Shown here piece by piece: positions 31,125 through 42,305 of a stretch of DNA of 64,000 nt. The notes under the pieces are model-generated. The model saw only the letters and a list, made by a program, of their open reading frames with translations, was not told the DNA's origin and did no database searches. Within the stretch, counting starts at the first letter, position 1, and each line of letters opens with the position of its first letter. This stretch comes from Meghimatium bilineatum (lineage: Eukaryota > Mollusca > Gastropoda > Stylommatophora > Philomycidae). A program made the position numbers and the translations under genes. The stretch covers positions 31,401,407 through 31,465,406 of the forward strand of contig CM067315.1 in NCBI GenBank assembly GCA_034231615.1, in the 5' to 3' direction.

Positions 31125-32075
31125 CTTTGAGTGTACTGATGATCCAGTCCCTGATGGTGCTGAAGTAGTTGAGGTGGATCCTGCAGTCTGCGAAGTTGAA
31201 ACTGGAGGTCTATGCTTTGGAGGTCTCCCACGTCTTGCTGGCTGTGCTGCACTAGAAGCTGTAGCTGTGGATGTTGCAGGTGTTGGTGTAGATGTTAATT
31301 TTGTATGGTGGTCAGAACATGATGTTGAAGGCTGGTCAGTTTGTGATGAAAACTTGTGGTCATTTACAATACTATTATTGCTGTTTTCCTCACTAGCGCT
31401 CGTGCCATTGGATCCGTTATGACCGCCAATTGGCGATTCTTGCGATTTATTCTCCAACTTTTTATTGCTTTTTAGTGGTTTAATAGTTTTGTCTGATATT
31501 TCTTGCATTTGGGCAGTCGTAATAATATAATTACAGCTCATCAGTCGTTTTATGCGCCCTGCATCAATCTCCCTTTTCAAAACAACGGTCAGGGGGCTTC
31601 TCAAGCTATCAAATCCATCACAATTGTCTCTGAGCCAAACATTTATACTATCCAATGTTACACCGGTCTCTGAAGCAAATACACGTACATTGTTCTCATT
31701 TTCTGATGTATTATCCTTATTTTCTCCATCCTGCGCTTGTTTTGTATCATTCTCTTTAATATATTTTCTGGATAACTCTAAAATGGCTTCCAATATTTTT
31801 GTGGAAATAGTAGTTGAATTGAGTACAGCGCACCCCAACATACTCTTTCTCCATTTCGCTGCGTTACGGTAGCTTATACTGCCTTTATAGTCAACTTTAA
31901 TCACGATTTCAGCGTCAACTAATTTCTCCAGTTTAACTTCTGTATCAGCTGCGCAGAGACCATACCTCCTTCTTACCACATGACAAATGCGCTGCAAATC
32001 GGGACGGGCTTTCCTTCGTCTCAAATGGTCGATCGTTTCCAATATCCACTCGGTATGTTTAGAACTAGTAGCCAT
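31125..32075 (-). CDS. KAT6: KAT6 exon 1 (winged-helix domains, AT-hook)
   Basis: Encodes residues 1-317 of a KAT6/MOZ-type histone acetyltransferase. ATG at 32075 has G at -3 and +4; an AG 5 nt upstream leaves room for a 5' UTR exon. Residues 8-78 (TEWILETIDHLRRRKARPDL...KGSISYRNAAKW) match the first winged helix of KAT6A (TEWILEAIKKVKKQKQRPS...NKGLNSYKD). This domain binds unmethylated CpG DNA in vertebrate KAT6A. Residues about 85-205 (VFASETGV...SPLTVVLKREIDAGRIKRL) match the H15-like second domain. A Ser/Thr-rich linker follows, with an AT-hook-like RRGRPPK at 281-287. The donor AAG|GTTGGC is weak but phase 0 fits exon 2. Confidence 0.93.
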
Positions 32076-32219
32076 AACTTCTGTATATAAATTAAAGTAT
32101 ACTATAATTTACCATTAATAAACATATTAAAAACTCCACCGATCGCATAACTATTACACAAACAGACGAAGTGAAGGAACGCTTATCACAAAACTTGGTT
32201 GTTGGTTGCTTTCAGTTCT

Positions 32220-32345
32220 AAAAAAAACATCGCCCCCACATAGCGGTTTAGCCTTTACGCATGCGTACCAGCGCTCAATGATGCATTATGGGATATAAGA
32301 CGTGTTGCACGACCCTAGCGAGATCACATGAGTGCGGGGATGTGT
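32220..32345 (-). promoter_or_regulatory. likely KAT6 promoter region
   Basis: A locally GC- and CpG-richer stretch about 150-270 bp upstream of the KAT6 ATG, in contrast with AT-rich flanks. It contains 'acgcatgcgta', close to the NRF1 palindrome GCGCATGCGC, and 'gcattatgggata'. No TATA box is obvious. CpG-type, NRF1-bearing promoters are usual for housekeeping chromatin genes; this is inference. Confidence 0.4.
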
Positions 32346-32764
32346 CAAGCAAATGCACACATTTGGTATGTGTTGCGTGTGATTGCAACGCATTTCTTGG
32401 GAAATGCATAATCGTTTGAAGTGTGATTTAATAAATCACAGAGGCTCTTTGAAGAAATAACTCATGCTCAAAAGAAAACTGTCACAAGCAATTACTGTCT
32501 ACTAAAACCGTTTAACAGATGATTGTTGTACCTAAGCAAGATAAAATTATCAAAATATAAGTGAATGAAAGTCTACAAAATTCTAACAACAGCTAGAACA
32601 TGTTATAAGTGGGAATTATGTTGAAAATTTAAACATAAGAAACAGAACGAGGGCGGTGATAAATCATATTACTCTGAGCGTTAGCAATAGAACGAGGCTG
32701 GTGATAAACAATATTACTGTGGACATTGTCTAGGAATTAGTCAACAATTGTATCTAATTACTGA
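32346..32764. other. intergenic, nothing assignable
   Basis: AT-rich; two 25-30 bp near-repeats ('cgaggctggtgataaacaatattact' and 'cgagggcggtgataaatcatattact') at 32650-32725. No gene seen. Confidence 0.5.
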
Positions 32765-33740
32765 CACCCCAACTTCACTTTGTCAATAGCTGTCAATAAT
32801 GAAGGGATCCCCTCCTATTGTGTTAAATTATGTCTAACAAATTTCAACACACCCTCTCTCCCAATAAAGATTTTTTTTAAAGAAGTACGAAAAAATACCA
32901 AATTTCTTGCAGGTGTTTATAAAATAAATTCAATACGCACAATTTCATTAGTACTTGATGTGTAGATATGTTCAACTTGGAACGTGAAGAAGATGAAGAT
33001 TTAATGTAGGTATTTTCAAGTTGGAACGTGAAGAAGAAGAAGATTTAATGTAGGTATTTTCAACTTGGAACGTGAAGAAGAAGAAGATTTAATGTAGGTA
33101 TTTTCAACTTGGAACGTGAAGAAGAAGAAGATTTAATGTAGGTATTTTCAACTTGGAACGTGAAGAAGATGAAGATTTAATGTAGGTATTTTCAACTTGG
33201 AACGTGAAGAAGAAGAAGATTTAATGTAGGTATTTTCAACTTGGAACGTGAAGAAGATGAAGATTTAATGTAGGTATTTTCAAGTTGGAACGTGAAGAAG
33301 AAGAAGATTTAATGTAGGTATTTTCAACTTGGAACGTGAAGAAGATGAAGATTTAATATTTTCAAGTTGGAACGTGAAGAAGATGAAGATTTAATGTAGG
33401 TATTTTCAACTTGGAACGTGAAGAAGATGAAGATTTAATGTAGGTATTTTCAACTTGGAACGTGAAGAAGAAGAAGATTTAATGTAGGTATTTTCAACTT
33501 GGAACGTGAAGAAGATGAAGATTTAATGTAGGTATTTTCAACTTGGAACGTGAAGAAGATGAAGATTTAATGTAGGTATTTTCAACTTGGAACGTGAAGA
33601 AGATGAAGATTTACTGAGTATATTTTTTAAAAAACCATTATTGTTGACGGCAACTTAGACCAACCATCCCCCTACCTCCTTTGTTAACGACTGTCAAACT
33701 TGCTCAAATCCACCCCCTACCCATTAACTGTTTAGTAATT
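32765..33740 (+). repeat. K element with 44-bp array
   Basis: Left K framework 'cactttgtcaatagctgtcaa' and 'aaagaagtacgaaaaaatacc'. Right framework 'gttgacggcaacttag', 'tttgttaacgactgtcaaac', 'tagtaatttatggac'. Between them, 32985-33620 is about fourteen units of 'taggtattttcaacttggaa' + 'cgtgaagaagatgaagatttaatg', with GATGAA/GAAGAA and CAACTTGG/CAAGTTGG variants. Confidence 0.85.
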
Positions 33741-33914
33741 TATGGACTGCCTCAATGACTAAAATTACTTGAACTGAATTCGACAGTACGTGTTAAATTG
33801 TCCGTAATCATCAGGGTTATGAGAAGCTACAATTATTGATATTTTTTAATCCTGTAGCTGTTGATGCGGAACTTAGGGCATATAAGACGGCAAAAAATAA
33901 GGTTCTTTTTCATT

Positions 33915-34490
33915 ACAACAATGTAGAAGTTAGGGCTCTCATTGACTACAATATTGCAGAAATTAGGTTTTTCATTGACTACAATATTGCAGAAATTAGG
34001 ACGTTCATTGACTGAAAAGACTGCAGAAATTAGAGAGCCCATTGACTACAACAACACTGCAGAAATTATGACGTTCATTGACTGCAAAATTACAGAAATT
34101 ATAGAGCTTATTGACTACAACACTGCAGAAATTAGAGCGCTCATTTACTACAACAATGCAGCAATTAGAGAGCGCATTGATTACATCACTGCAGAATTTA
34201 GAGTTCTCTATGACTGCAACACTGCAGAAATTAGAGAGCTCATTGACTGCAACAATACAGGAATTAGGGCTCTCATTGACTGCAAACTACATAAATTAGA
34301 GCGTTTATTGACTACAACACTGCATAAATTAGGGCGCTTATTGACTACAACACTGCAGAAATTAGGGCTCTTATTGACTGCAACATTGCAGAAATTAGGT
34401 CGTTTATTGACTGCAACACTACAGTTATAGGGCCCTCATTGCTACAACACTGAAAAAATTAAGGATCTCATAAAATATAACACTGCAGAA
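33915..34490. repeat. 33-bp minisatellite, 11-residue open frame
   Basis: About seventeen degenerate units of 'attgactgcaacactgcaga' + 'aattagggcgctc'. The plus frame 33942-34430 reads repeats of TTLQKLGRLLT. A multiple-of-3 unit explains the open frame; no upstream exon or promoter supports expression. Confidence 0.85.
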
Positions 34491-34661
34491 AATAATTAAG
34501 TAATCTATAATGATGGAGCAAATATTCGTCATTAACGTAATGCTTGGTCTTTTGAAGCATGAATTGTAATAAAACTTTCAATGAGTCCATATGTGCCTTT
34601 ACCACAAGCAAACCGAATACAGAACATCTACTCATCAATGGCCTACGAAACCAACCCCCTA

Positions 34662-34663
<2 letters not shown>

Positions 34664-34735
<72 letters not shown>

Positions 34736-34908
34736 AGAGAGCGAGAGAAGGGACTTTCTTCGTGTGAAAGCTTCATAGCACTTCATCAATAAAAGTATGT
34801 TTTCCATTTTTTTGGGTGTTTTTATGCTTTGTCGTTTGTATATATGCATACACCATCTGTGATTGGAAGGGATCCAGAGATATGTTGTACAGCAATGGGG
34901 ATACTACA

Positions 34909-34940
<32 letters not shown>

Positions 34941-34942
34941 GC
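34664..34942. repeat. two (TA)n microsatellites
   Basis: TA runs at about 34664-34732 and 34912-34940. Between them 'gtgtgaaagcttcatagcac', 'ttcatcaataaaag' resembles the terminal motif of Penelope-like repeats (complement TGATGAAG...GAAAGC), but no partner arm is clear. Confidence 0.75.
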
Positions 34943-35129
34943 TACACTGTTTTCCTATGGCTGAGACCCATTAAAAAGGCATGGAAAATGTAGGACTTGA
35001 AAGCCTTTTGCCGTACACATTTCTTTACGTGCCTGGAACCATAGAGATGTTCGGAATAGTCAGTAGGTAATGGCTGGTGGAAAAGAACAGTCAAAATTAT
35101 TTTGGCTGCAATAGCTTGGAGCAGTGCAT

Positions 35130-35260
35130 AGATTAGTCATTATATATGTTTATCATCCACTTCGCACACTGGACATGTCCATAGGTGCTCTGATCTCCGC
35201 TTCAGTAAATCTCTCAGGATATAACGGCTGATGGTTCCGGTTCTATATTGGTTCACTGCT
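35130..35260 (-). pseudogene. retroelement relic with SRYxLxxLL...CPxC
   Basis: Minus strand reads 'TISRYILRDLLKRRSEHLWT' then 'CPVCEVDD'. A related copy at 47075-47200 (minus) reads 'TVSRYTLIELLKLGSEHLQN' then 'CPMCSD'. The repeat and the CPxC pair suggest a mobile-element protein of unknown family. Confidence 0.45.
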
Positions 35261-35994
35261 CTTTTTTTTGAAATATTTGTTATGTGTTCTATACGGGCCT
35301 CGCCTATCCTCACTTTCAATCCGCGTATTCTTGATATTGACCCACGCTCATTTATCTCAAAATTATCTGATCGGATACGAAACCCCTTCTCTCCGCGAGC
35401 ATGTTTCCGTTATAGGACAGCTGGACAGTAGAGTTGCGCCTGTGTTGCTTTCTTTTCCGGATGCCCATGATTGGGTCTCTGCCCGTAAGGAGAATCGGTA
35501 ACTGCAAACTTGTCTCGAGATAACAGAGGTTTTAGTTTCGATTTCCTTGGAATGTTTTCCCTTTCTGTTTGCACTTGTCGTTGCCCTCTGGCGTAGTGTT
35601 GCCCTTTCATTGTAATCAGTATGTTATCTTTTCGTTTCTCGCCATGCATCTACCTTTTCGTGTCGTTTTCATTGGCCGCCCCTCCAATGCGCAGGCTGGG
35701 CTGACTAGCCTCACTGTATGTCGACAGTGCCACTGCGTGTGTTGGCGCAGTGGTGTAGGATATATTGACTGTCTCTTTTGCAGTCAATTCTCTTTCCATC
35801 TGCTGCTTCCACGTTCACAGACAAAATCCCCAAAAGGTTCATCAGAATCAGCACGAGCATATAAATGTCTGTTTACAGGTTATACCACGAGGAGGTACTT
35901 TTGGGATCTTGGTTATCTGCTAACATTGGGTTCTCCGATAGCAATGCGGCACCCTTTTCTCCCAATCCACGATTTGAATTATAGATACATTCTC
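35261..35994. other. locally GC-richer unique stretch, function unknown
   Basis: Higher GC than surroundings, with a 149-residue open frame (35569-36018, plus). It has Cys-rich 'CRQCHCVCW' but no family I recognise. Possibly a decayed retroelement; similar texture occurs at 53740-54190. Confidence 0.35.
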
Positions 35995-36220
35995 AGACAA
36001 AAACATTTGACAACATAACCAGACAGGCCCTGGACCTACAAAGAAAACAGGATCTGGAAAACCAAGGAATTCTTGGAGAAGGATAGTGAAGGAAGAGTTT
36101 AAATCAAGTGGGACCTCGTGCGAACAGATGAAGAGGACAGGACTCTTGACTCTTGTTGCAGAGTGACTGTTGCAGCCTTATGTTCCGCAGGGAACTGGAA
36201 GAAAATAGCGTTGCGGGTGT
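35995..36220 (+). mobile_element. RTE-like LINE 3' end fragment
   Basis: Broken frames carry 'DNITRQALDLQRKQ', 'LKSSGTSWEQMKRTAQD' style text and 'LCSAGNWKK'-like end, the recurring tail of RTE-type LINEs. Only about 200 bp remain. Confidence 0.5.
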
Positions 36221-36934
36221 CTGTTATCTTTAGTACAGTAGAGACACGAACCTAGGAGCTTCTTCATAAATATTCAGTTATCAATGTAACATTCATGTTG
36301 TGCCATTTAACAAGGTCTAGTCCAGGGAACGGAATTCGTTGCGTCATAGCTGAACAAATCGTCACATTTTACTAGACGCAATCGATTTCAATATATTAAT
36401 TTTGATCTCTTTGATAATTTTAGTTATCCCCACGACCAAATCTTCCCTATTCGCCATCTTACGCTGGTCCGTAGATAGGGGTGGGGGGTTGTGTTATTAC
36501 ACCCCCCCCCCACCTTTAAACAAACAATCGTTTAAAACATCAACCTTTTATCGACTTTTAACAAAAAAGTCTTCAAATTTCCTTCAAACAGTGAAAATTT
36601 AAACAAGAAAACGGACAAATAACATTTGCCTTCAGGTAAAGCTCCCTTTTTACGGCTATCATATCTACGACCCTGGTGTTACTACGTGTATAACATGTTC
36701 AATTATTACTATTATTTATTTCCATTTCAGGTCCAGACTCTACACGGGGCAAACTATCAACAAAACCCGCATATCGATCAATACATCGTTAGCAAAGCAT
36801 AACAGCAGACACAAAGTGATAACAGACTTAAGTTCGTTTTGTATTCATATCTTTGGTGGATATATTTCCGTATTCATCATTTGATATTTCTTGGGCTACC
36901 TCTGCGTCCGTTATTCAAAATTCCGCCTGTTAGC
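36221..36934. other. mostly unassigned; SINE-1/2 scrap near 36310
   Basis: 36310-36370 ('tagtccagggaacggaattc', 'gttgcgtcatagctgaac') is a short SINE-1/2 piece on the minus strand. The rest has G and C homopolymers and nothing recognisable. Confidence 0.4.
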
Positions 36935-37150
36935 AGAAAACAGTATAGAGAACGGAATAGTTATGGGATGGTTTACAGCTTGATGTGATATCAGCGCCTT
37001 TCAGTATGACACATCTGACCAGCATCGTTTCTGTGCTACTTTGGTCCTATATATGATAGAACAGCTATCTCCATCCCAAAATAAGTTTTTGGGCCAAAAA
37101 TTTATTAGACGCTTCTTTTGACATACATTGCAGAGACGAAACTTTCTGTA
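36935..37150 (-). mobile_element. SINE-1 copy, partial
   Basis: 'gagaacggaatagttatggg', 'gtttacagcttgatgtgatatc', 'tttcagtatgacacatctg' in SINE-1 order; 5' end eroded. Confidence 0.65.
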
Positions 37151-37289
37151 TTTTGGAGTTCATCTTGTGTGCGGATATTTAGTTAGCATGGCTCCTGAGT
37201 CCTGAGTTGGTGTCGGTCACACTGATAGAGTTGACAAATTTATGGTCATCTCTCTGGGAAGTTCATTGGGCTGCTCCATGCATTCATCA

Positions 37290-37445
37290 TCTTATATATC
37301 TACACATTCATCATTTTGCATGTCTCATTATTCATCATTTTGCATGTCTCATTATTCATCATTTTGCATGTCTCATTATACATCATTTTAAATCTCGCAT
37401 TATTCATTATTTTAAATATATCATTATCCATTATATTACTTATCT
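37290..37445. repeat. 24-bp minisatellite
   Basis: About six units of 'cattattcatcattttgcatgtct', decaying at the right end. The open frame over it (HHFACLII repeats) is periodic artefact. Confidence 0.8.
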
Positions 37446-38164
37446 CCGGGTTTTTTTAAACATTAAATGCTTCTCCGTTTAACTTTTTTTTCGTACGCTC
37501 TCCAATTCCCATCCGATCTCTCTGATAGTAGTGTAGCAGTGTTGGTATTGTGGTCATTTAAAACTAACTGGTGTATTCGAAATAAATCATGGAATGTAAT
37601 CAAATAGAATTAGAATTATTGACCGGACAGGTCCAGACAGGAAATTTGAAGTCGAATGGAATGTGTTAACGAAACACGAGGATTTAAAACTTTGGCGCAA
37701 AATGGACAATCAGATTATTTAGCTCGTTCAGAAATTCTAACAAAACGAGTTAAATCTTTAGATATAATTTGTAACATGTAACCAGACAAGGTACAGGTGA
37801 ACGAAGTCAAGAGGAAACAATGCACTTTCAAGATAACCTGGTGTTGATAGTAGACAAAAATATATGTACAGGAGTTTAGTGAGGAGAATGAGTTGTTCAA
37901 TAGTAAGTAGAGAGATCAGACTATGAGAACATGGAACGCGCTCTCTGTACAATGTCCAGTGTTGTGTGAATGACTTAATGTTGCAGTTACTACAGGTGGA
38001 AAGAATTAACTTTGAGCTTGTTTTCCCGTTGGATATATAAGGTCAGTCATGTATTATAGTTGGAAAGTGTTAGATTTTGAGTTAGGAACTATCGCATTGG
38101 ATATATTGAAAACAGGCAGAGATGTGCACCATTATCATGTGCCAGTGATCTATTAATCTCTGCA
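37446..38164. other. nothing assignable
   Basis: AT-rich, no coding or repeat family recognised. Confidence 0.5.
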
Positions 38165-38605
38165 CAGTGTTGGCTTAGGGCTTTTGTGATAACCGGAGCT
38201 TTTGTAATAATTAGAGCTTTTGTGATGTTCTTTATTAGTGCAGATAACCGGAGCTTTTGTGATGTTCTTTATTGGTGCAGATAACCGGAGCTTTTGTGAT
38301 GTTCTTTATTAGTGCAGATAACCGGAGCTTTTGTGGTGTTCTTTATTAGTGCAGATAACCGGAGCTTTTGTGATGTTTTTTATTGATTCAGATAACCGGA
38401 GCTTTTGTGATGTTCTTTATTTGTGCAGGTAACCGGAGCTTTTGGAGATGTTCTTTATTGGTGCAGATAACCGGAGCTTTTGTGTTGTTTTGTATTGTGC
38501 AGATAACCGGAGCTTTTGTGATGTTCTTTATTGATGCAGATAACCGGAGCTTTTGGAGATGTTCCTTACGGATGCGGAGAACCAGAGCATTTAGGAGGCT
38601 CTTTA
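38165..38605. repeat. 37-bp minisatellite
   Basis: About eleven units of 'ataaccggagcttttgtgat' + 'gttctttattagtgcag'; the last units are more diverged. Confidence 0.88.
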
Positions 38606-38884
38606 TCAGCTGATAGAAGTTTTTCAGTTCTTTACTGCTGTTATATTAAGGTAGTCGATTTGCTGTGAAATAGCCACATCGACTTTAAAGTTATCCATAA
38701 GGGCGGAACTGTTTGACTTTGTTATTGGATACAATTATATTCGGGAGTCAGGGTCCGGACTACTCAAGATAAGGGATTGACGGACTTAGTTACATGTTGT
38801 CATGTATGTGATATTTAATTAGTGCTCTTATGATTTTAATTGCTGTGCTGACATATATATTTCGAATTGATGTGTCTGAATTTC

Positions 38885-39250
38885 CTTCTCCGTTGTCATC
38901 ATATCTCCATTGTCATCATTTTACATTATCTCCATTGTCATCATTTTATATATCTCCGTTTTTCCACATTTTACATATCTCCATTTTTCAACATTTTATA
39001 TATCTCCGATGTTCAACATTTTACGCATCTCCGTTTTTCCACATTTTACAAATCTTCGTTTTTCAACATTTTATATATCTTCGTTTTTCAACATTTAACA
39101 TATCTTCAGTTTTTGCACATTTTACGCATCTCTGTTTTACAGATTTTACATATCGAATATCTCAGTTTTTCAACATGTTAAATATATTCTTTTTCACATT
39201 TTACATATTTCCGTTTTGAAAAACTTTACATATTTTCGTTTCCATCATTT
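38885..39250. repeat. ~26-bp pyrimidine-rich minisatellite
   Basis: About thirteen degenerate units of 'tttttcaacattttatatatctccg'. It begins with a 'tccattgtcatcattttac' variant. Confidence 0.85.
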
Positions 39251-39524
39251 TTACAAGTCCCATTGTGGCTTGAACCGTGCCGCGCAGATGAGGACTTAGT
39301 TCTGCCAATAGAGGCTGAAAACTAAGAATAGCAAAGCCTTTCTACAATCTAACAAGATCACAGTCTGCCCTAGCAAGTACAAGTGCTAGATGCGGTCACA
39401 ACCAGACAAGACAAGAGGGGCACAACATCAATCACGATGCAACATACAAGCGCAATACAAGTGCTCATAGACATCAAAACGTCGGAGACCTAAAAAATAG
39501 GGACCTCACCCCAGCTTATTTATG
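39251..39524. other. unassigned; GAAxxCGTC-like text near 39478
   Basis: Unique sequence of moderate GC between two arrays. No protein or repeat family recognised. Confidence 0.4.
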
Positions 39525-39990
39525 TCAAAAAAAGTTACCCTTGCCCCCTCCCAAATCCTCTTCAGTCTAAACAAAACTTTTAGCAGAATAAGTACGAACA
39601 CACTACGTGATTTTTTCTTCAGATTTAACGAAACATATTTCATATAAATAAACAATATTTCATATAAATAAACAATCTTTCATATAAATAAACAATCTTT
39701 CATATAAATAGAAACATATTTCATATAAATAAACAATATTTCATATAAATAAACAATATTTCATATATATAAACAATATTTCATATAAATAAAAAGATAT
39801 TTCATATTAATAAACAATATTTCATATAAATAAACAATATTTCATATAAAAAAACAATATTTTATATTCAAATAATTTAAATGGCATAATAAAACACAAT
39901 TATTTTGTTGATGTCAACCCCTACTTTTCCCCCTTGTCAACAACTGCCAAACTTTAAGAGCCTCTCCCCAGGCCCGCCCCTAATAACTAA
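39525..39990 (+). repeat. K element with 20-bp array
   Basis: Left framework 'gcccctcccaaatcctctt' and 'gcagaataagtacgaacacac'. Array 39640-39875 of about eleven 'aaacaatatttcatataaat' units. Right framework 'ttgttgatgtcaaccc', 'cccccttgtcaacaactgcc'. Same skeleton as 32765-33740 with an unrelated array. Confidence 0.85.
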
Positions 39991-40687
39991 CTTGATTAAG
40001 GGACATCCCCGTACCGTTCTCTCAAGAAACCATTTAAACTTGCTAGCAACTTTTCGCCCGGTTACCAATTTCAACTTGTAGACGTGTCCGTAGATATGGG
40101 GGTGGGTTTTTAGGGTGTTCAAACTCTACCTTCGTATATCTGAATATGACTTTTAGTACCAGTAACTTCACCAAAACGTCGGTGAAAACCCCTCCCAAAG
40201 CGATTTTTCTCAAATAATGTCTCCAAATTTCCCGTCAAAACTGAAAGTTACATGTGAAAACTGCCAATAACTTTTTTTGTTTTTTCTTTTTCTTTTTTTA
40301 AATGTAAAACCTCCACCTTAAGGAATCACATCTAGGTTCCTGCTCGTCGTAGTGAAATAACACAGTCGTTCCGGTCTGAGGACGGGATACGTGTGTTCAA
40401 ATAATGCAGTTGGTGAGAATTAATATGTTAAAACACGCGCCTGCACTATATAGCTGACGGACAATGTTCTGCATTTTATGCATGGGTATGACCTAGATTT
40501 AGATGTTTCAACTGTTCTCATTGGTAGTTCGTCGGCTGAATCCATCGTCGTTACACACTGATGTTGCCATGAATTGTGCGCGCAACATCGGACTTTTTAT
40601 TTTTTAAACATATTTTTTTAATGTCATTTTTGTATTCGGATATTTATTCTTTTTAAATCGGCCATTTTACCCCTTTAAATACATCTT
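39991..40687. other. nothing assignable
   Basis: No gene or known repeat recognised; 'gtccgtagatatgggggtgg' at about 40086 is echoed near 28254 and 36469 but too short to define a family. Confidence 0.45.
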
Positions 40688-40965
40688 TTTCTGCGTTCGT
40701 TCTCACAAACTCATAAAGATCACTAGAATGTAGTCCGGAGAACGGAATGCGCTGTGTCTTGGTTTACAGCTTAGCTGCGACGTCTGTGTCTTTCGGCCTG
40801 ACACAACCGACTTCAGTACTGATTCCAGGCCACTTTGACTATACGTGTGATGCGACAGTCAACTCGATCCTAAATTTTCCTCAGTCGGCTCGTATGACAT
40901 AAATGGAAGATAGGTTATGCAGTGTTGCTATTCTTTGCTCCACTTTAACGCCCCTTACAACACAG
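40688..40965 (-). mobile_element. SINE-1 copy, near full length
   Basis: 'tttttctgcgttcgttctca', 'gtagtccggagaacggaatg', 'cttggtttacagcttagctg', 'ggtta(t)gcagtgttgctattctttgctcc' all in SINE-1 order. Confidence 0.8.
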
Positions 40966-40979
40966 GGCGAAAAATAAAT

Positions 40980-41200
40980 GATGTCAAAATTTGTTGCCAT
41001 TTTATATTCCCTCTCCCCCGTCAACAACTGTCAAAATTTCATAGACCCCCTCCCCCCACCTTCCTTGTCAAAATTTCATAGACCCCTCCCCCCACCTTCC
41101 TTGTCAAAGTTTCATAGACCCCCCTCCCCCCACCTTCCTTGTCAAAGTTTCATAGACTAAATTAAGCTGTAAGGTGGGGGGGGGGGAAATTACAGTAGAA
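40980..41200 (+). repeat. K element, compact, 36-bp array
   Basis: 'ccgtcaacaactgtcaaaatttcatagacc', then three to four units of 'gtcaaaatttcatagacccc' + 'tccccccaccttcctt' (41035-41155). The array here is built from the right-hand K framework itself. Confidence 0.7.
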
Positions 41201-41760
41201 ATTATGACCAGAATTGCTCTGGCATCAAGTGCATTCAACTGACTTTCACACATTTGGAGATTTAAAAAACTCAGCATTAATACACAGCTACGACTATTCA
41301 AAATATGTGTTATTTCGGTTTTAACATACCGATGTGAAAGCTGGAAATCAACTACATCTTTAGAAAACAAACCTTTGAAAACATATGTCTCAGGAAAATC
41401 ACAAACACAAACTGGAAAGACTTTAAGTCAAACGAGACACTAAAAGAATAGACAAAACAAGAATACATCACAGACGATATTAGAAAAATGCGTTGGGCAT
41501 ACATCGGTCACACACTCAGAATGAATGAAGAAGACAGAATTTCACCTCAAGTCTTCACATGGTCACCGAAAAAGGGAAAGACCATAAACAACACTAAAAA
41601 GATCAAAATGCAACACTGAAAAGAACTATCGAAAAAGACATCACAACAGCTGGTATGAAAATGAACGTTCTGGAACAACTGGCTGTTGATCGATAAGCAT
41701 GGAGAGCTATGACATCTGCTCTATGTGTCACGCCTGGCATAAAAGGAAAATGATGATCAA
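41195..41760 (+). mobile_element. LINE-E-like C-terminal region, decayed
   Basis: Plus-strand text with stops: 'MTRIALASSAFN'-like, 'ISVLTYRCESWKSTTSLEN', 'RKITNTNWKDFKSNETL', 'DDIRKMRWAYIGHTLRMNEE'. This parallels LINE-E at 61570 ('KLMNIKWSDFVTNSDLRK'). Confidence 0.7.
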
Positions 41761-41934
41761 GGTGGGGAGGTGGTGTCTAAGTAAAAATTATTGTTATCCG
41801 CCCCTCCCTCAAAAAAAAAACAACAACATCCGCAGTCAACATTATTTTTGTATAATTCTATACACATACAAATGTAAACTTGCAAATGTAAAAATGTAAA
41901 CTAAAAATAATACTTCGTCTATTTAAAGATAAAT

Positions 41935-42015
41935 AACCACCGAAGTCGTATTTGTTGTACCAATGGCGTGAATAAATGACAATACAACAATGCTCCGTTC
42001 CCTGGACTACATCCT
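41935..42015 (+). mobile_element. SINE-2 fragment
   Basis: 'ccgaagtcgtatttgttgta', 'ccaatggcgtgaataaatga', 'ccctggactacatcctac': the first two thirds of SINE-2, truncated. Confidence 0.55.
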
Positions 42016-42305
42016 ACTATAAATATAGTAGGCCCTGCTTTATACAAGAGATTCAGCATAAACCAACACTTATTCGACCTAGTGTTTAAATGTGGTTTTA
42101 TAAATGCTTGTATATAAATAAAGTCTTCTAGCTGTCTCCCGGGATTGCTATATTGTACATTTTTTTTGCCAAATTTCATACCGTGACCATCGGCTAAAGC
42201 CGACCTATCTGCGAAACGTAAACAGGTCATCATTCGCTACGTTTTTTTATTATTGCTACGTTTTTCATTATAATTTATTTATAATTGATTACTATTTATA
42301 TACTT

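Noticed and set aside
31552-31872. Plus-strand 106-residue frame over KAT6 exon 1
   Set aside because: Antisense shadow of the KAT6 coding sequence.
33942-34430. 162-residue TTLQKLGRLLT repeat protein
   Set aside because: 33-bp unit is a multiple of 3; open frame expected by periodicity, no other coding support.
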